34,179 bases of DNA, from assembly GCA_025455045.1 (NCBI GenBank), contig JALONJ010000007.1, positions 1 to 34,179 on the forward strand, given 5' to 3'. The DNA is from Microscillaceae bacterium. Lineage in GTDB: Bacteria; Bacteroidota; Bacteroidia; Cytophagales; Microscillaceae. This document shows, one piece after another, positions 23,650 to 33,360 of the stretch (positions are counted from its first letter, which is position 1; every line of letters begins with the position of its first letter). A model generated the notes under the pieces. It worked only from the letters and a program-made list of their open reading frames with translations, had not been told where the DNA came from and did not search any database. Position numbers and translations under genes: made by a program.

Positions 23650-24447
23650 ATGCAAACTGCCGAACTCACCGTTGCCGAAAAACTTGCTATGGAAAAAGGT
23701 TTTGGACCCCCGCAATTCAAAACCCACGACGAAACCCGCAAATACCGCAAAACTCAATTAGCGGCGGCTTTTCGTTTGTTTTCTCGTTTTGGATTTGATG
23801 AAGGCGTAGCCGGACACATTACTGTCCGCGACCCCGAACATACCGATTGCTTTTGGGTCAATCCCTTTGGTGTGCATTTTGGACATATCAAAGTATCAGA
23901 TTTGATACTGGTCAATAAAAATGGGGAAATTGTCGAGGGCAAACACCCTTTGCTCAATCGCGCCGCTTTTGCTATTCATTCCCAAGTTCACGAAGCTCGC
24001 CCCGATGTCATTGCCGCCGCTCATTCTCATTCAACTTATGGGCGTGCTTGGTCAACGTTTGGCAGGTTGCTTGACCCACTTACTCAAGATTCTTGTGCTT
24101 TTTATGAAGACCACTCGGTTTTTGATGATTTTACCGGTATCGTCAATGAGCTTGATGAAGGCAAGCGCATTGCCCAAGCACTTGGCGCACGCAAAGCCTG
24201 TATTCTCAAAAATCACGGTTTATTGACCGTAGGACACACTGTGGAGGAAGCCGCTTGGTGGTTTATCACAATGGAGCGCAGTTGTCAAGTCCAAATTTTA
24301 GCCGAGAGTGTGGGCAAGCCTAGCAGTATTAGCCACGAAGTAGCCGCCAAAACCCAATTGGAACTTGGCACACCTCTAGCGGGCTGGTTTCAATTCCAAC
24401 CACTTTGGCAACGCATTACCAAAGAACAACCCGACTTGTTTGAATAA
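23650..24447 (+). CDS. Class II aldolase/adducin-family protein
   Basis: A 265-residue cytoplasmic protein with the aldolase II fold. Visible signatures are AAAFRLFSRFGFDEGVAGHI, NPFGVHFGHIKVSDLILVN, the metal-site region HSQVHEARPDVIAAAHSHST (His125, His127) and ILKNHGLLTVGHTVEEAAWW (His189). The position of the catalytic Glu of fuculose-phosphate aldolase is not evident: LLNRAAFAIH stands where SETP-type sequences occur. The protein is therefore nearer the adducin-like branch, whose bacterial members are of mostly unknown substrate. Three His ligands suggest that metal binding is kept. It is not in an operon with its neighbours. Confidence 0.92.
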   Translation: MQTAELTVAEKLAMEKGFGPPQFKTHDETRKYRKTQLAAAFRLFSRFGFDEGVAGHITVRDPEHTDCFWVNPFGVHFGHIKVSDLILVNKNGEIVEGKHPLLNRAAFAIHSQVHEARPDVIAAAHSHSTYGRAWSTFGRLLDPLTQDSCAFYEDHSVFDDFTGIVNELDEGKRIAQALGARKACILKNHGLLTVGHTVEEAAWWFITMERSCQVQILAESVGKPSSISHEVAAKTQLELGTPLAGWFQFQPLWQRITKEQPDLFE

Positions 24448-24650
24448 CAAAGATAGATGAGAAATTCTCCAATTTTTGAATTTTCAAATTTTCGGATTTT
24501 TGAACTTTTCTGATGTTAATTGCTTTAACATTTACTCCCAATGTAGAAATTTGAAACTGATTTTTAAATTTCTAAGCAACAAGTACAAAATAATGTGTAC
24601 AATATTTTTAGATAAACTATTGATGTGTCTCGCTTCTAGCGGATTATCAT

Positions 24651-24829
24651 TAGACCTACTACTATTTGATTATCAGCTACTTAGCATACTCAAAATTTAT
24701 CAAAACCGTTAGTCCGCTTCTGGCGAGAACTGATGGTTTTTGATAAATTTTGATATTTTTTTTATTATATAATATTATATTCTAGAATAAATCTCGTAAC
24801 TATTTGATAATCAATAAGTAGTAAGTCTA
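24651..24829. repeat. 179-bp palindromic element, copy 2
   Basis: The ends are TAGACCTACTACTATT and, reading back from the right, TAGACTTACTACTTATT, each followed by a TGATWATCA core (24667-24675 and 24805-24813). The inner perfect stem is TCAAAATTTATCAAAA (24690-24705) with TTTTGATAAATTTTGA (24738-24753). Compared with copy 1 at 12761-12935, two stem positions differ in both arms together, so pairing is kept. Confidence 0.85.
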
Positions 24830-24842
24830 TTAATTAGAAAAT

Positions 24843-24876
24843 TATTCATTCTACATTATTCACTATTCATTACTAA
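24843..24876 (+). repeat. 34-bp direct repeat, copy 2
   Basis: One difference from 9979-10012 in 34 bases, same orientation. Confidence 0.8.
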
Positions 24877-24906
24877 GATTTTCATAAGCAAAGTCTATTA
24901 CAAAAT

Positions 24907-24938
24907 AAAAGCCGATACTTACTCAGTATCGGCTTTTA
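24907..24938 (-). terminator. Terminator of the giant T9SS protein gene
   Basis: A 13-bp stem (AAAAGCCGATACT and AGTATCGGCTTTT, loop TACTC). On the minus strand it lies 22 bases after the stop codon and runs into TTTTATTTTG. It is nearly symmetric, so it could also stop plus-strand transcription. Confidence 0.88.
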
Positions 24939-24960
24939 TACTTATGTACCCAACCAAAAA

Positions 24961-27900
24961 TTATTGTTTTATCAACCTTAAAGTTTTGGTTTCGGTAGGC
25001 ATTATCAATTTGATAATATATACTCCCGAATTGATATTGGACAATTGTTGGTTAATAGCTTCCTCAATATCGGTCAAACTACCGCGTCCGCTGAGTAATT
25101 TTTCGCCGGTCGGTTTCACCAGTTCATACTGTACGGTTTTGAGTTTGCGCAATTCGGTACTAGCTGTAAATCCAATGGTACTCACGGTAGGGTTTGGATA
25201 GACCACAATAGTTTCAGAATTGCCGCCGGTGATAAATATTACTCGGCTATACTCAAAATCTCCGTCATTATCAATCTGTTTTAAGCGATAATAAGCTCCG
25301 GCAAGGGCATCTTTGTCAATAAATTTGTAATCGCGGCGCGTATTGGTTGTACCATTGCCATCTACAAATCCAATGGTGGTAAAGTTTTGTAAATCAAAAC
25401 CTTTTTGCACTTCAAAGCCTTTGTTGTCAGTTTCGCTAAATGTATTCCAATATAGCTCAACTTGCTGATTATCAAGGCGTTTGCCACCAAAGTTGCCCAA
25501 AGTTACCGGTAGTAATACAGGATTGAAAGGTGCGCCATTACTCACAATAGTCTGGCTAAATCCGGTAATATTGATAAAGCTAACCGTTCTACTGCCCGAA
25601 GAACCACCCAAGGAGAATCCTTCAAAGTCATTTACCCAAGAGTCGGTTGAGTTAGAGGGGCGTTTGTGCAAGATAAGTGCTTTGGGGTCGCCTGCCGCAA
25701 TATCAAACAAAGCATTTTCAACTACATAAGTTACCATCATTGGTGACAAAGTTTGATTGCCATAGTTATTGATTACCCAGTAATCATTGGTTTTCAAACG
25801 ACCATCGCTCAAAGAAGCGGGGGGGGGTGTGCTCAAATCATCTAAAACAGCCTCAAAAGGAGTAAGATTAAACAAGCGTGTAACCACCACCTCACCATTA
25901 GGATTATTAGTCCCAAAAGTAATGCTTACATTGGCAGAGCCAAAGTTTACCAAGCCAGCGGCGTTTACATTTTGGCTTACCGAAATCCCCTGACCAATCG
26001 GTTGATTGGCTTCAATCCAGTTGTCAGCTAATAGATTTGATCTTTCGGCATAATTATCACCCACCAAGTCGCGTCCTTCGGTGGCGGTATTAGGCTCATT
26101 AAACTGCCAATAAGCCACCAAATTAGGCTCTAAGCCGGTAAGTACTAAGTGGCGATTCATTCGGATTTGATTAGCCGTAAGTGGAATACTCCAGAAACGA
26201 ACCTCGTCCAAAGCTAACTCATTTTGTTGGGCTACAATACCCGTTCCGGCAAAGAAAAATGCGCCATCTTCGTCGTCATTTTCACCGGCATAGGTAAAGG
26301 GAGTTCCAGCAATTCCATTCAAATACAAGTTGAGAGTAGTACCATCATACACCGCCGCGACGTGATTCCAAGCATCGCCGGTAGTGGCAACTCCATTAAG
26401 ATTTACGGTTGCCGGTCCGCGCGGTACACCATTATCCGAAATAAAGAATCGCAATTGATTGCCCACTTGGGTAATGCGCATTCCGTTTTGTTCGCCAATA
26501 ATCCATTTCTCAGACGCAACATTTTGACGAGGATTGAGCCAAAACTCGAGGGTCAATTGTTGGGGTATTTGAATGGCTTTGGTAGCACTCAAATAATTCC
26601 CTTGAAAATCGCAGGCTTGTCCGGCAACTTGGGTCAAGTTTACCACTTTGCGCGTGCCTTCGGGGGCGGGGTCGGTAGCATCGTATTCCTCACCACTGAC
26701 AAATACTTTGATACACTGCGCGTCAAAGTTTTCGCCTACGAGTGCGGTGTTTTTAATATCATAAACCAGCCAGAAGTAATTGATACCACTCGCCAAAGTT
26801 CGATTACCAACAATGCTATAGGTAGAACTTACATTAGTTACATCTGTACCAAATTGATTGGTCAAATCAAAGTCGCTATCATTGCCGGTATAGTACAAGC
26901 GGGCGTTTTCAACATTGGCGGCAGTAGTAGTTCCGATTGAGTTAAATACAAACTCTTGAGCAACTAGAGTGGTACTAGAGCCCGCATCTAATTCTATCCC
27001 AATGATTTGGCGGTTTTTGGTGCCGGGGATCAAATCATTGCTATTTTGTGTAATCACAATGGTCTCAAGTACATTACCAGCAACTACGGTGATGTTAAAA
27101 TCTTCAGTCGCTGATTGGCTATCGGTATCGGTCGCCGTTATTCTTACCTGGACAACAGTACCAATTGGAATATTCAAATCGGGGAAAGTATTGAAAGTAC
27201 GCGTTGTCGGATTGAATGAAATCCAACTTGGTAGGTCAAAAAGGTCTAAACCAATTACTTGTCGGGCTTGATAAGTCAATATATCGCCCGGGTCGCTAAA
27301 GATTGTTTCGCCAAAGGCAAAGCTAAAGGCTTGATTCTGAGGTACTTGTCTATTAGAAATATTGCCAACCAATTGCGGTGGTACATTATCTACATTGATT
27401 GGAATGACCTCAATTGCCGAAATTTTGGCAGTTCCAGCAACTCTGTTCAAAGCAATCGTCAGGCTGTTATCGCTAACTAAGGTATTGAAGGTATAGACAT
27501 CTGCAACCAGATTACCTACCTCAGCTACCATATCATAGTTGCTCAATACACGCACACCTTCAATGTCCACATTAAATCTACGCTCACCTTCGTCAATATC
27601 ATTGCGGATTTCGGCAAAATGCAAACGAATGGCATAATTACCATTAGCTACCGGAATATTATAACTAAATGTATTGCCAAAACGCTCCGAGCTATAAAGT
27701 GTACCATCGGGAGTGCCACCTACTTGGTCAAGTGAATTGGTAAAAATACTTCCTGAGTTGGAGAACTGGTCGGCAATGAATACAAAACCGTTGGTAGATA
27801 TGTATGTATCTCCGCCGGAATTAATCCGCAAAGGACAACCGCTATTTTTGCCAATATTGAAGAACTGCGTTTTGGTACAGCCGTCAGCAATCCGAGTAAG

Positions 27901-30900
27901 CGTAACTTTATAATTTGCTCCCTCAGCCAAAGTATTTACATTGGGGGCAGTCAAGTTGGGATTATCATTCCAAATAATTAAATAGTTATTGATATTATCT
28001 GGGGCATTTACAGTTACGCGGGCATTACCGTCGGTGTTAGAATTACAACTTACATTGTTGGTAGCAAGATTGAAAGTAATATTGTTGTTTTCCAAAATTA
28101 TTAATTCTTTGCTCACTTCACAGTCTGTGCCGACTTGTCGAGCATAGAAAGTATAAGTACCAGCTTCTAAATTGAAAGTGCGATTGGCACTATATTCACC
28201 AAATTTACCAATTTTAAATTCAAAATTTGCTGGGTTAGGGTCAGGTCCACCACTAGGCACACTTACCAGTTTTACAGTTGCCGCAGTTGGAGTATTACAA
28301 CTCGAACTAGGTTGCGCCCCATCCCAAGCCAAATCAAAAGTATTGTTTTGTTGAAAGGCAAAAATCTCTACTGCCGACAAAGCCGGACGATTGACTGTGG
28401 GAGTAAATTCAATGTTCAAAATGCCGTCTGTTACCGTAACATCTAATTCTTTGGTCAGAGCGGTTTTGAAGCCGGCTTCTGCCAATATATCTAAGCCCGG
28501 AATCCTTACTACATTTTCCAAAGAAATGTTGTTAATTCTTTCGCCGGGATTGGTAAAAGCGTTTTCGGCAAAGTGCAAACGCACTACATAATCACCATTC
28601 GTTACTGGGATATCATAACGCCAGCCCTTGAGATTGGTCAATGATGATAAATAAGAACGATACAAGGCATCGTTATCTGTATCACGAATTTGCGTAGTTA
28701 CATCGTCTAAATTATCTAATTTGATACTTCCTTTGCGGAAAGGCAAATCTGATTCCCACAACTCGCCATTCACATTAACCGCATCACTCGTTAAAGCCGC
28801 CGATTTGATGCGCCGAATGAGGGTAGTGGCATTTGCCGGAGCTAGGTCTCTTTGTACAATACAAGAAGACTCCGCTACTCCAAACAAAGGAATTCGAATC
28901 GGAGAGTTGGTGTTGAGTCGAGAATTGCCGGCGTTATAGTAAATCAACAATTCGGCGTTTTTGACTCCAATGGTTTTAGGGGTAAAAGTTACCGAAATAT
29001 TGGCACTTGCTCCGGCAATAGTTGTGATAGGCAAGGCACTGCCAAAAGTAGCTGTAAAGTCCTCAAAATCATCACCGACAATTTCAAAAGAGCGGATAAT
29101 TGTATTGGGGTCAAGACCCACTTGTCCGCTATTGTTAAGGGCGACTACAGTTGGCACTGGCGCGCTAGGATTGACCAAACTATTGTTGAATTTGATTTCC
29201 GATACACTTGGTATCAGAATCGAGCTATAAGCTGTACCCAACTCCGGCTTGATGTTTTCTACATAAAATACATTGTCATTATAATCCCAGTTAGCCGTAG
29301 CACTCGGATAATCCATTGCCATTAAATAAGCATTAGGAATAATATTGCCTTGAGAATCGCGGGCTTTGTAAATCCTTACCCCAACTACCGGCAATCCGCT
29401 TACTAAATTCAAGTTTCGGTCGGTAGATGCTTCCACAAAAGTAAAATTGAACACGCCATTGGTAGTACTAGACTCTACCGGAAAGAATGAACGCTCGGCG
29501 GGTGCGCCTCCGGCATTGCGGCGCGGTAAAATGGTTTGTCCATCATCGCGCATTTGAAAGGTAATCTCAGTGCCACCTTTTTGTCCGGGTTTGCCATAAT
29601 AGGTTCTTACCACTGCGGTACAGCAGCTATGCAGAGCCGTAATATGGCGCATATACACCGGTTTGTTAGGGTCAGCTACTTTGAAATTAGGTGAGAAAAT
29701 CTCATCACCGGTAGGTATGATACTGCTTGCCGGTACACTAGGCGGACTATCGTTATAAGCACGCTTACGGTCATCAAACCCCGTGGCGGTTCTTAAATTA
29801 AAAGTTTCAAAAATCTCATTGACCGTAGGCTCATTACAACCTTCATCGGAACGCATCCACAAACCGTGCAAGTTGAGGACTGTTTGTGGTGAGTCGTCAT
29901 CATTGGAAACAATTGTTAGGAACTCGTGTAATACTCCTGTTCGAATGGTGGTTAATCCATCACCATCACAATCAAACAATACTCGCCCGCCCGGAGGTCC
30001 GTCAGTTGGTCCGGTTCCGGTGTAGCTGGCAATGAATTGCACGGTAATATCAACAAACTGCCCAGGGGTGAGAGTGAGGGGCAATTGTGTAGCGGCATTG
30101 AAGTTAGCCTCCGACAATTTTTCAATTTTCCACAGGTTATTGTTAGAAAATACAAAATTATCAATCCGCAAATTAGCCGCGCCGGAGTTGCGCAAGCGCA
30201 CCTTTACCCGCTCGTGCCCAACTGGGTCGGGTCCGCCATTGTTGGCTTTGGGAGGAGCAAGCGGATTGACAGGATTACTTCCTACTTTGCCATCGTGTTG
30301 GATTCTTGAGAAACTCAAGTCTTCATTGGAAGGGAATCGGTCTAAGTTGAATACTGCCAGCTTGCCATTATTGCTAGGAATCCGCACTACTTTAAATTTG
30401 TACTCAGGAGTAGTACTGGTATTGGGCGTAGGCGTAGCCGCGTCTTCGGCATAAGCAGTAAGCGTATATTCACCAATTTCATTGATTAACAAACTTCCGG
30501 TATAATTTTGAGTAGCCCCATTCAAAGTAAATTGCTTGATTGCCAAACCGGCACTACCGGCATCTTGGTAGTTGATATCTACCAATACTTGGTCTTTGTA
30601 GTCTTTGTTAGTGGGGGCGGTTGTTGTGCCGGTAAATTTGACTTGAATAGTCGGGGCAATATTGTCGGGTACGTTACTTGCCAAGCCAATGTTGATAAAG
30701 TTGATTTTGGTATCGCGCCCACCATCATTGGCATCAATAATCATTTCATTGTTGGTAACATCAATAGTTGCCAAAGCTACCCGATTGGTATTGCCGCTCG
30801 TTTGCACAAAATTATCAATTACATTCACCCCATTGATATTGATGCGGTGAACTCCGTCAATGACTGTCGGGTCACCTACGCCTACCAATACGTTGTACTT

Positions 30901-33360
30901 ACCGTTATTGAGGCGAATTTTCCACTGTTGAGAACCAAAAACTCTTTGTTGTAAGAAGTTATAAGAGTTTAACAATACTGCATACTGAGGAGTAGTTACA
31001 TTCCCATTGCCATTGGAATTGCTGGTATTGGTGGCGGGAGTAGGAGGCGTGGTAGCCGGATTCAACCAACCAAAATTACCCAATACCGGGCTACTCGGAT
31101 AAGCAGCACCTATATCTCGACTATAACCCGGAGTTGCGTTTAAAGTATTATTTCTTTGGAAGTTAATTTTAAATTCCCAAGCTGTGGGGTGATCCCAGTC
31201 AAGTTTGGGATTGACTACCAAAGTAACCGGCACATCAATGCTGGCAAAACCGGTAGCGGAGGCTCTTACTGAGGTAGTATAAGTCCCCGGAGCCAAGCCC
31301 CCCAAGCGAGCCGTAAGCGTAGCCGCCACACCTACAGTGGCAGTAAGTGGTATATCGAGCCAAAGCGCGGTATTGTCCAATTTGGTCAATAGAATAGTGG
31401 GCGAACCCGAACCACTTCCCAAACCAATGGTCAATCCAGTAGTAATGTCGCCTCCGCCTTGAGTAGCGGGGGTGAAGTTTATCGGGTTAGGTGTGGCAGT
31501 CAAAGTAAAAGGATTGACCGTGAGGTTAAACACCAAAGTATCGCCTACATAATTATCCACCGTGGCAAATACCGAAGCTGAGTAAGTACCCGGGGCTAAA
31601 TCATCGGTGTCAAACGAAAAACTCAAGTTTGCACCGGTTGGCGAAGCCGGTAAGGGGCTAGGCACACTAGGTAAAATAAGCCAGTCAGCTCCGGCGGTTT
31701 TGCTCAGTGCTACTCCGGTCGGCGAACCGGCGGAGGGGATTAAAGTCGCATTTTGATTGGCACTTGTACCCCCAAAATTGATGCTGGGCAAGGTAATGGA
31801 AGATGCCCCAAAATTCAACTTAGGCTCATTGATGGTAAGCTCGATCAGCAAAGTAGCATCGGGATAGTTACCATTGGGGTCCGAAGCGGTCAAAGTAGTT
31901 TGATAAACCCCTTGTGGAAGCCCAGCAATGTTGAAATTGATAAGATTCACCTGTCTAAGGGCAGCATTAGTGCTTGCAGGGTCACCAAACGGAGGTATAT
32001 CCATTCTTGCTATCACACTGGGAAGAGGAGGAGGGGTCGGGGTGGTAGGAAAAGTCAAAGCGGTAGTAGCTACAGTTAAGCTCAACCAAGGTTCATTTTC
32101 AGTTAAATAAATTCCATAACCAGTATTATTATTAGGTATAGATGTAGGTAGAGGAGAAGCTAATTGCTTCTGATTAGGGCGTACCGAGATAGGTTGAGTA
32201 AAATTGGCATCGCCAAAGTTTTTCTCAATTTTTAATACTGAAATAGGGTCATCATTAGTTCCAGGATTGGTAATACTGGTATGAAAAGTCATTTTATTGG
32301 CTACCGGTTTCAAGATGACCGAAGCTATCCAAGTAGTAGGCTGTTGATAAGTAGTTGCCGAGTTTGGGGTAGGAGTTGTGATTGACAACGTATTATCTGC
32401 GGTAACTCTAACAACAGTTGTAAAGGTTTTCAAACGTGTAATTTCGCAGTCATTTCCAGTGCCAATGAAGGGACCTTGGGCGGCATTTGGGGGATTAGGC
32501 AGAGGAATAGCCGCAAAACCTTCAATAGATAATGTATTAACATTATTTGTATTTAGTGCAAGATTATCGTCCGCTGCTCCAACAGTTACTGTTACTTCAT
32601 ATAGTTGTGCAGTTTGCACATCTATGTTCCAATTACGTGATGTGCCACCAGTAGTGCCTGTACGCATAATAATAGCACTGCGTTGGGTATAGTTGAGAGG
32701 TCTGTCGGTAGGACAAGTAACTTGAATAATCTGCCCATCGGTGGTAATATTAGTTGGAGTAGAACCAATTGCCCAACCATAATTTAAAGTACCATCTCCT
32801 TGAAATTGATAATTTCTAGTGCCTTTTGAATGCCCTGAATCTCGAATCCAGCCATTGGGCGGAGTCAAACCATCACCGGATACGCCTCCGGCACTATTTA
32901 CATCAGGGTCGGTCAATAATCGCCTCTGAAAATTGACTCTAGCTCCTACATTCAAAATCACAGTCAGGTTTGCACTGGTGTAACCCCCAGCACTCACCGT
33001 GAGGGTAGCAGTATAACGTCCGGGGCGCAAGCCGGTCGGATTGAAAGTAAAGTTGAGGTTGCCTAGAGGCACCGGATTGCTCGGTGCGGTCAGCCAAGAA
33101 GTACCGCTTGGGGTGTAAGTGGGGACTGACAGATTGATACTTGCCGGTACGGAATTATCGCTCGTGGACAAAGTAACACTCTGCGTAGTAGCAGTTTGGC
33201 TTACAAAGTGTTCAAACTCCAGCAGGGTTTGACTGAGTTGTAAGCTTTGGGCAAATCCCGTCATCGGGGTTGCCAACAAAGTAGCTAAGACTACACTATA
33301 CATCAGCCAAGCGATCCCTGAGAATCGCTTTTTAAAGTGGTGGTAGTTGATTATATACAT
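24961..33360 (-). CDS. Giant multidomain T9SS-secreted surface protein (malectin, LamG, sorting domain)
   Basis: 2799 residues. The signal peptide is 1-38 (ending TGFAQ). Approximate modules: BACON/Ig-like repeats 40-138 and 355-715 (LRPGRYTATLTV, LAPGTYSASVFA and LAPGTYTTSVRA recur); malectin-like carbohydrate-binding domains 140-350, 720-893, 1500-1677 and 1840-1990 (NGDYVVRLHFAE, NGNYAIRLHFAE); choice-of-anchor/ASH-like sandwiches 1000-1170 and 1385-1500; a SprB-like repeat near 1750-1835 (NVSCNSNTDGNARVTV); a cadherin/Ig-like domain 1998-2100; a BNR-neuraminidase N-terminal-like domain 2100-2240 (NYFWLVYDIKN); a LamG fold 2245-2437 (LEFWLNPRQ); a strand-rich domain 2440-2715 (VELYWNTFSETDNKGFEVQK); and a type A T9SS sorting domain 2720-2799 (VVYPNPTVSTIGF ... 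GVYIIKLI). No catalytic domain is recognised, so glycan binding, adhesion or gliding is more likely than hydrolysis. Confidence 0.93.
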   Translation of the reverse strand: MYIINYHHFKKRFSGIAWLMYSVVLATLLATPMTGFAQSLQLSQTLLEFEHFVSQTATTQSVTLSTSDNSVPASINLSVPTYTPSGTSWLTAPSNPVPLGNLNFTFNPTGLRPGRYTATLTVSAGGYTSANLTVILNVGARVNFQRRLLTDPDVNSAGGVSGDGLTPPNGWIRDSGHSKGTRNYQFQGDGTLNYGWAIGSTPTNITTDGQIIQVTCPTDRPLNYTQRSAIIMRTGTTGGTSRNWNIDVQTAQLYEVTVTVGAADDNLALNTNNVNTLSIEGFAAIPLPNPPNAAQGPFIGTGNDCEITRLKTFTTVVRVTADNTLSITTPTPNSATTYQQPTTWIASVILKPVANKMTFHTSITNPGTNDDPISVLKIEKNFGDANFTQPISVRPNQKQLASPLPTSIPNNNTGYGIYLTENEPWLSLTVATTALTFPTTPTPPPLPSVIARMDIPPFGDPASTNAALRQVNLINFNIAGLPQGVYQTTLTASDPNGNYPDATLLIELTINEPKLNFGASSITLPSINFGGTSANQNATLIPSAGSPTGVALSKTAGADWLILPSVPSPLPASPTGANLSFSFDTDDLAPGTYSASVFATVDNYVGDTLVFNLTVNPFTLTATPNPINFTPATQGGGDITTGLTIGLGSGSGSPTILLTKLDNTALWLDIPLTATVGVAATLTARLGGLAPGTYTTSVRASATGFASIDVPVTLVVNPKLDWDHPTAWEFKINFQRNNTLNATPGYSRDIGAAYPSSPVLGNFGWLNPATTPPTPATNTSNSNGNGNVTTPQYAVLLNSYNFLQQRVFGSQQWKIRLNNGKYNVLVGVGDPTVIDGVHRININGVNVIDNFVQTSGNTNRVALATIDVTNNEMIIDANDGGRDTKINFINIGLASNVPDNIAPTIQVKFTGTTTAPTNKDYKDQVLVDINYQDAGSAGLAIKQFTLNGATQNYTGSLLINEIGEYTLTAYAEDAATPTPNTSTTPEYKFKVVRIPSNNGKLAVFNLDRFPSNEDLSFSRIQHDGKVGSNPVNPLAPPKANNGGPDPVGHERVKVRLRNSGAANLRIDNFVFSNNNLWKIEKLSEANFNAATQLPLTLTPGQFVDITVQFIASYTGTGPTDGPPGGRVLFDCDGDGLTTIRTGVLHEFLTIVSNDDDSPQTVLNLHGLWMRSDEGCNEPTVNEIFETFNLRTATGFDDRKRAYNDSPPSVPASSIIPTGDEIFSPNFKVADPNKPVYMRHITALHSCCTAVVRTYYGKPGQKGGTEITFQMRDDGQTILPRRNAGGAPAERSFFPVESSTTNGVFNFTFVEASTDRNLNLVSGLPVVGVRIYKARDSQGNIIPNAYLMAMDYPSATANWDYNDNVFYVENIKPELGTAYSSILIPSVSEIKFNNSLVNPSAPVPTVVALNNSGQVGLDPNTIIRSFEIVGDDFEDFTATFGSALPITTIAGASANISVTFTPKTIGVKNAELLIYYNAGNSRLNTNSPIRIPLFGVAESSCIVQRDLAPANATTLIRRIKSAALTSDAVNVNGELWESDLPFRKGSIKLDNLDDVTTQIRDTDNDALYRSYLSSLTNLKGWRYDIPVTNGDYVVRLHFAENAFTNPGERINNISLENVVRIPGLDILAEAGFKTALTKELDVTVTDGILNIEFTPTVNRPALSAVEIFAFQQNNTFDLAWDGAQPSSSCNTPTAATVKLVSVPSGGPDPNPANFEFKIGKFGEYSANRTFNLEAGTYTFYARQVGTDCEVSKELIILENNNITFNLATNNVSCNSNTDGNARVTVNAPDNINNYLIIWNDNPNLTAPNVNTLAEGANYKVTLTRIADGCTKTQFFNIGKNSGCPLRINSGGDTYISTNGFVFIADQFSNSGSIFTNSLDQVGGTPDGTLYSSERFGNTFSYNIPVANGNYAIRLHFAEIRNDIDEGERRFNVDIEGVRVLSNYDMVAEVGNLVADVYTFNTLVSDNSLTIALNRVAGTAKISAIEVIPINVDNVPPQLVGNISNRQVPQNQAFSFAFGETIFSDPGDILTYQARQVIGLDLFDLPSWISFNPTTRTFNTFPDLNIPIGTVVQVRITATDTDSQSATEDFNITVVAGNVLETIVITQNSNDLIPGTKNRQIIGIELDAGSSTTLVAQEFVFNSIGTTTAANVENARLYYTGNDSDFDLTNQFGTDVTNVSSTYSIVGNRTLASGINYFWLVYDIKNTALVGENFDAQCIKVFVSGEEYDATDPAPEGTRKVVNLTQVAGQACDFQGNYLSATKAIQIPQQLTLEFWLNPRQNVASEKWIIGEQNGMRITQVGNQLRFFISDNGVPRGPATVNLNGVATTGDAWNHVAAVYDGTTLNLYLNGIAGTPFTYAGENDDEDGAFFFAGTGIVAQQNELALDEVRFWSIPLTANQIRMNRHLVLTGLEPNLVAYWQFNEPNTATEGRDLVGDNYAERSNLLADNWIEANQPIGQGISVSQNVNAAGLVNFGSANVSITFGTNNPNGEVVVTRLFNLTPFEAVLDDLSTPPPASLSDGRLKTNDYWVINNYGNQTLSPMMVTYVVENALFDIAAGDPKALILHKRPSNSTDSWVNDFEGFSLGGSSGSRTVSFINITGFSQTIVSNGAPFNPVLLPVTLGNFGGKRLDNQQVELYWNTFSETDNKGFEVQKGFDLQNFTTIGFVDGNGTTNTRRDYKFIDKDALAGAYYRLKQIDNDGDFEYSRVIFITGGNSETIVVYPNPTVSTIGFTASTELRKLKTVQYELVKPTGEKLLSGRGSLTDIEEAINQQLSNINSGVYIIKLIMPTETKTLRLIKQ

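Larger units (their letters stand above)
24448..24960. other. Spacer between convergent genes
   Basis: No convincing gene: a 78-codon plus-strand frame here is A+T-rich spacer without a domain. It holds a TGTCTCGCTTCTAGCGGA hairpin repeat (24626-24643), the second 175-bp-type element (24651-24829), a 34-bp repeat and the terminator of the minus-strand gene. Confidence 0.65.

Noticed and set aside
24476..24712. A 78-codon plus-strand frame after the aldolase-like gene
   Set aside because: It is A+T-rich spacer, rich in Phe, Leu and Ile, without a recognisable domain. It runs into the 179-bp repeat element, so it is not supported as a gene.
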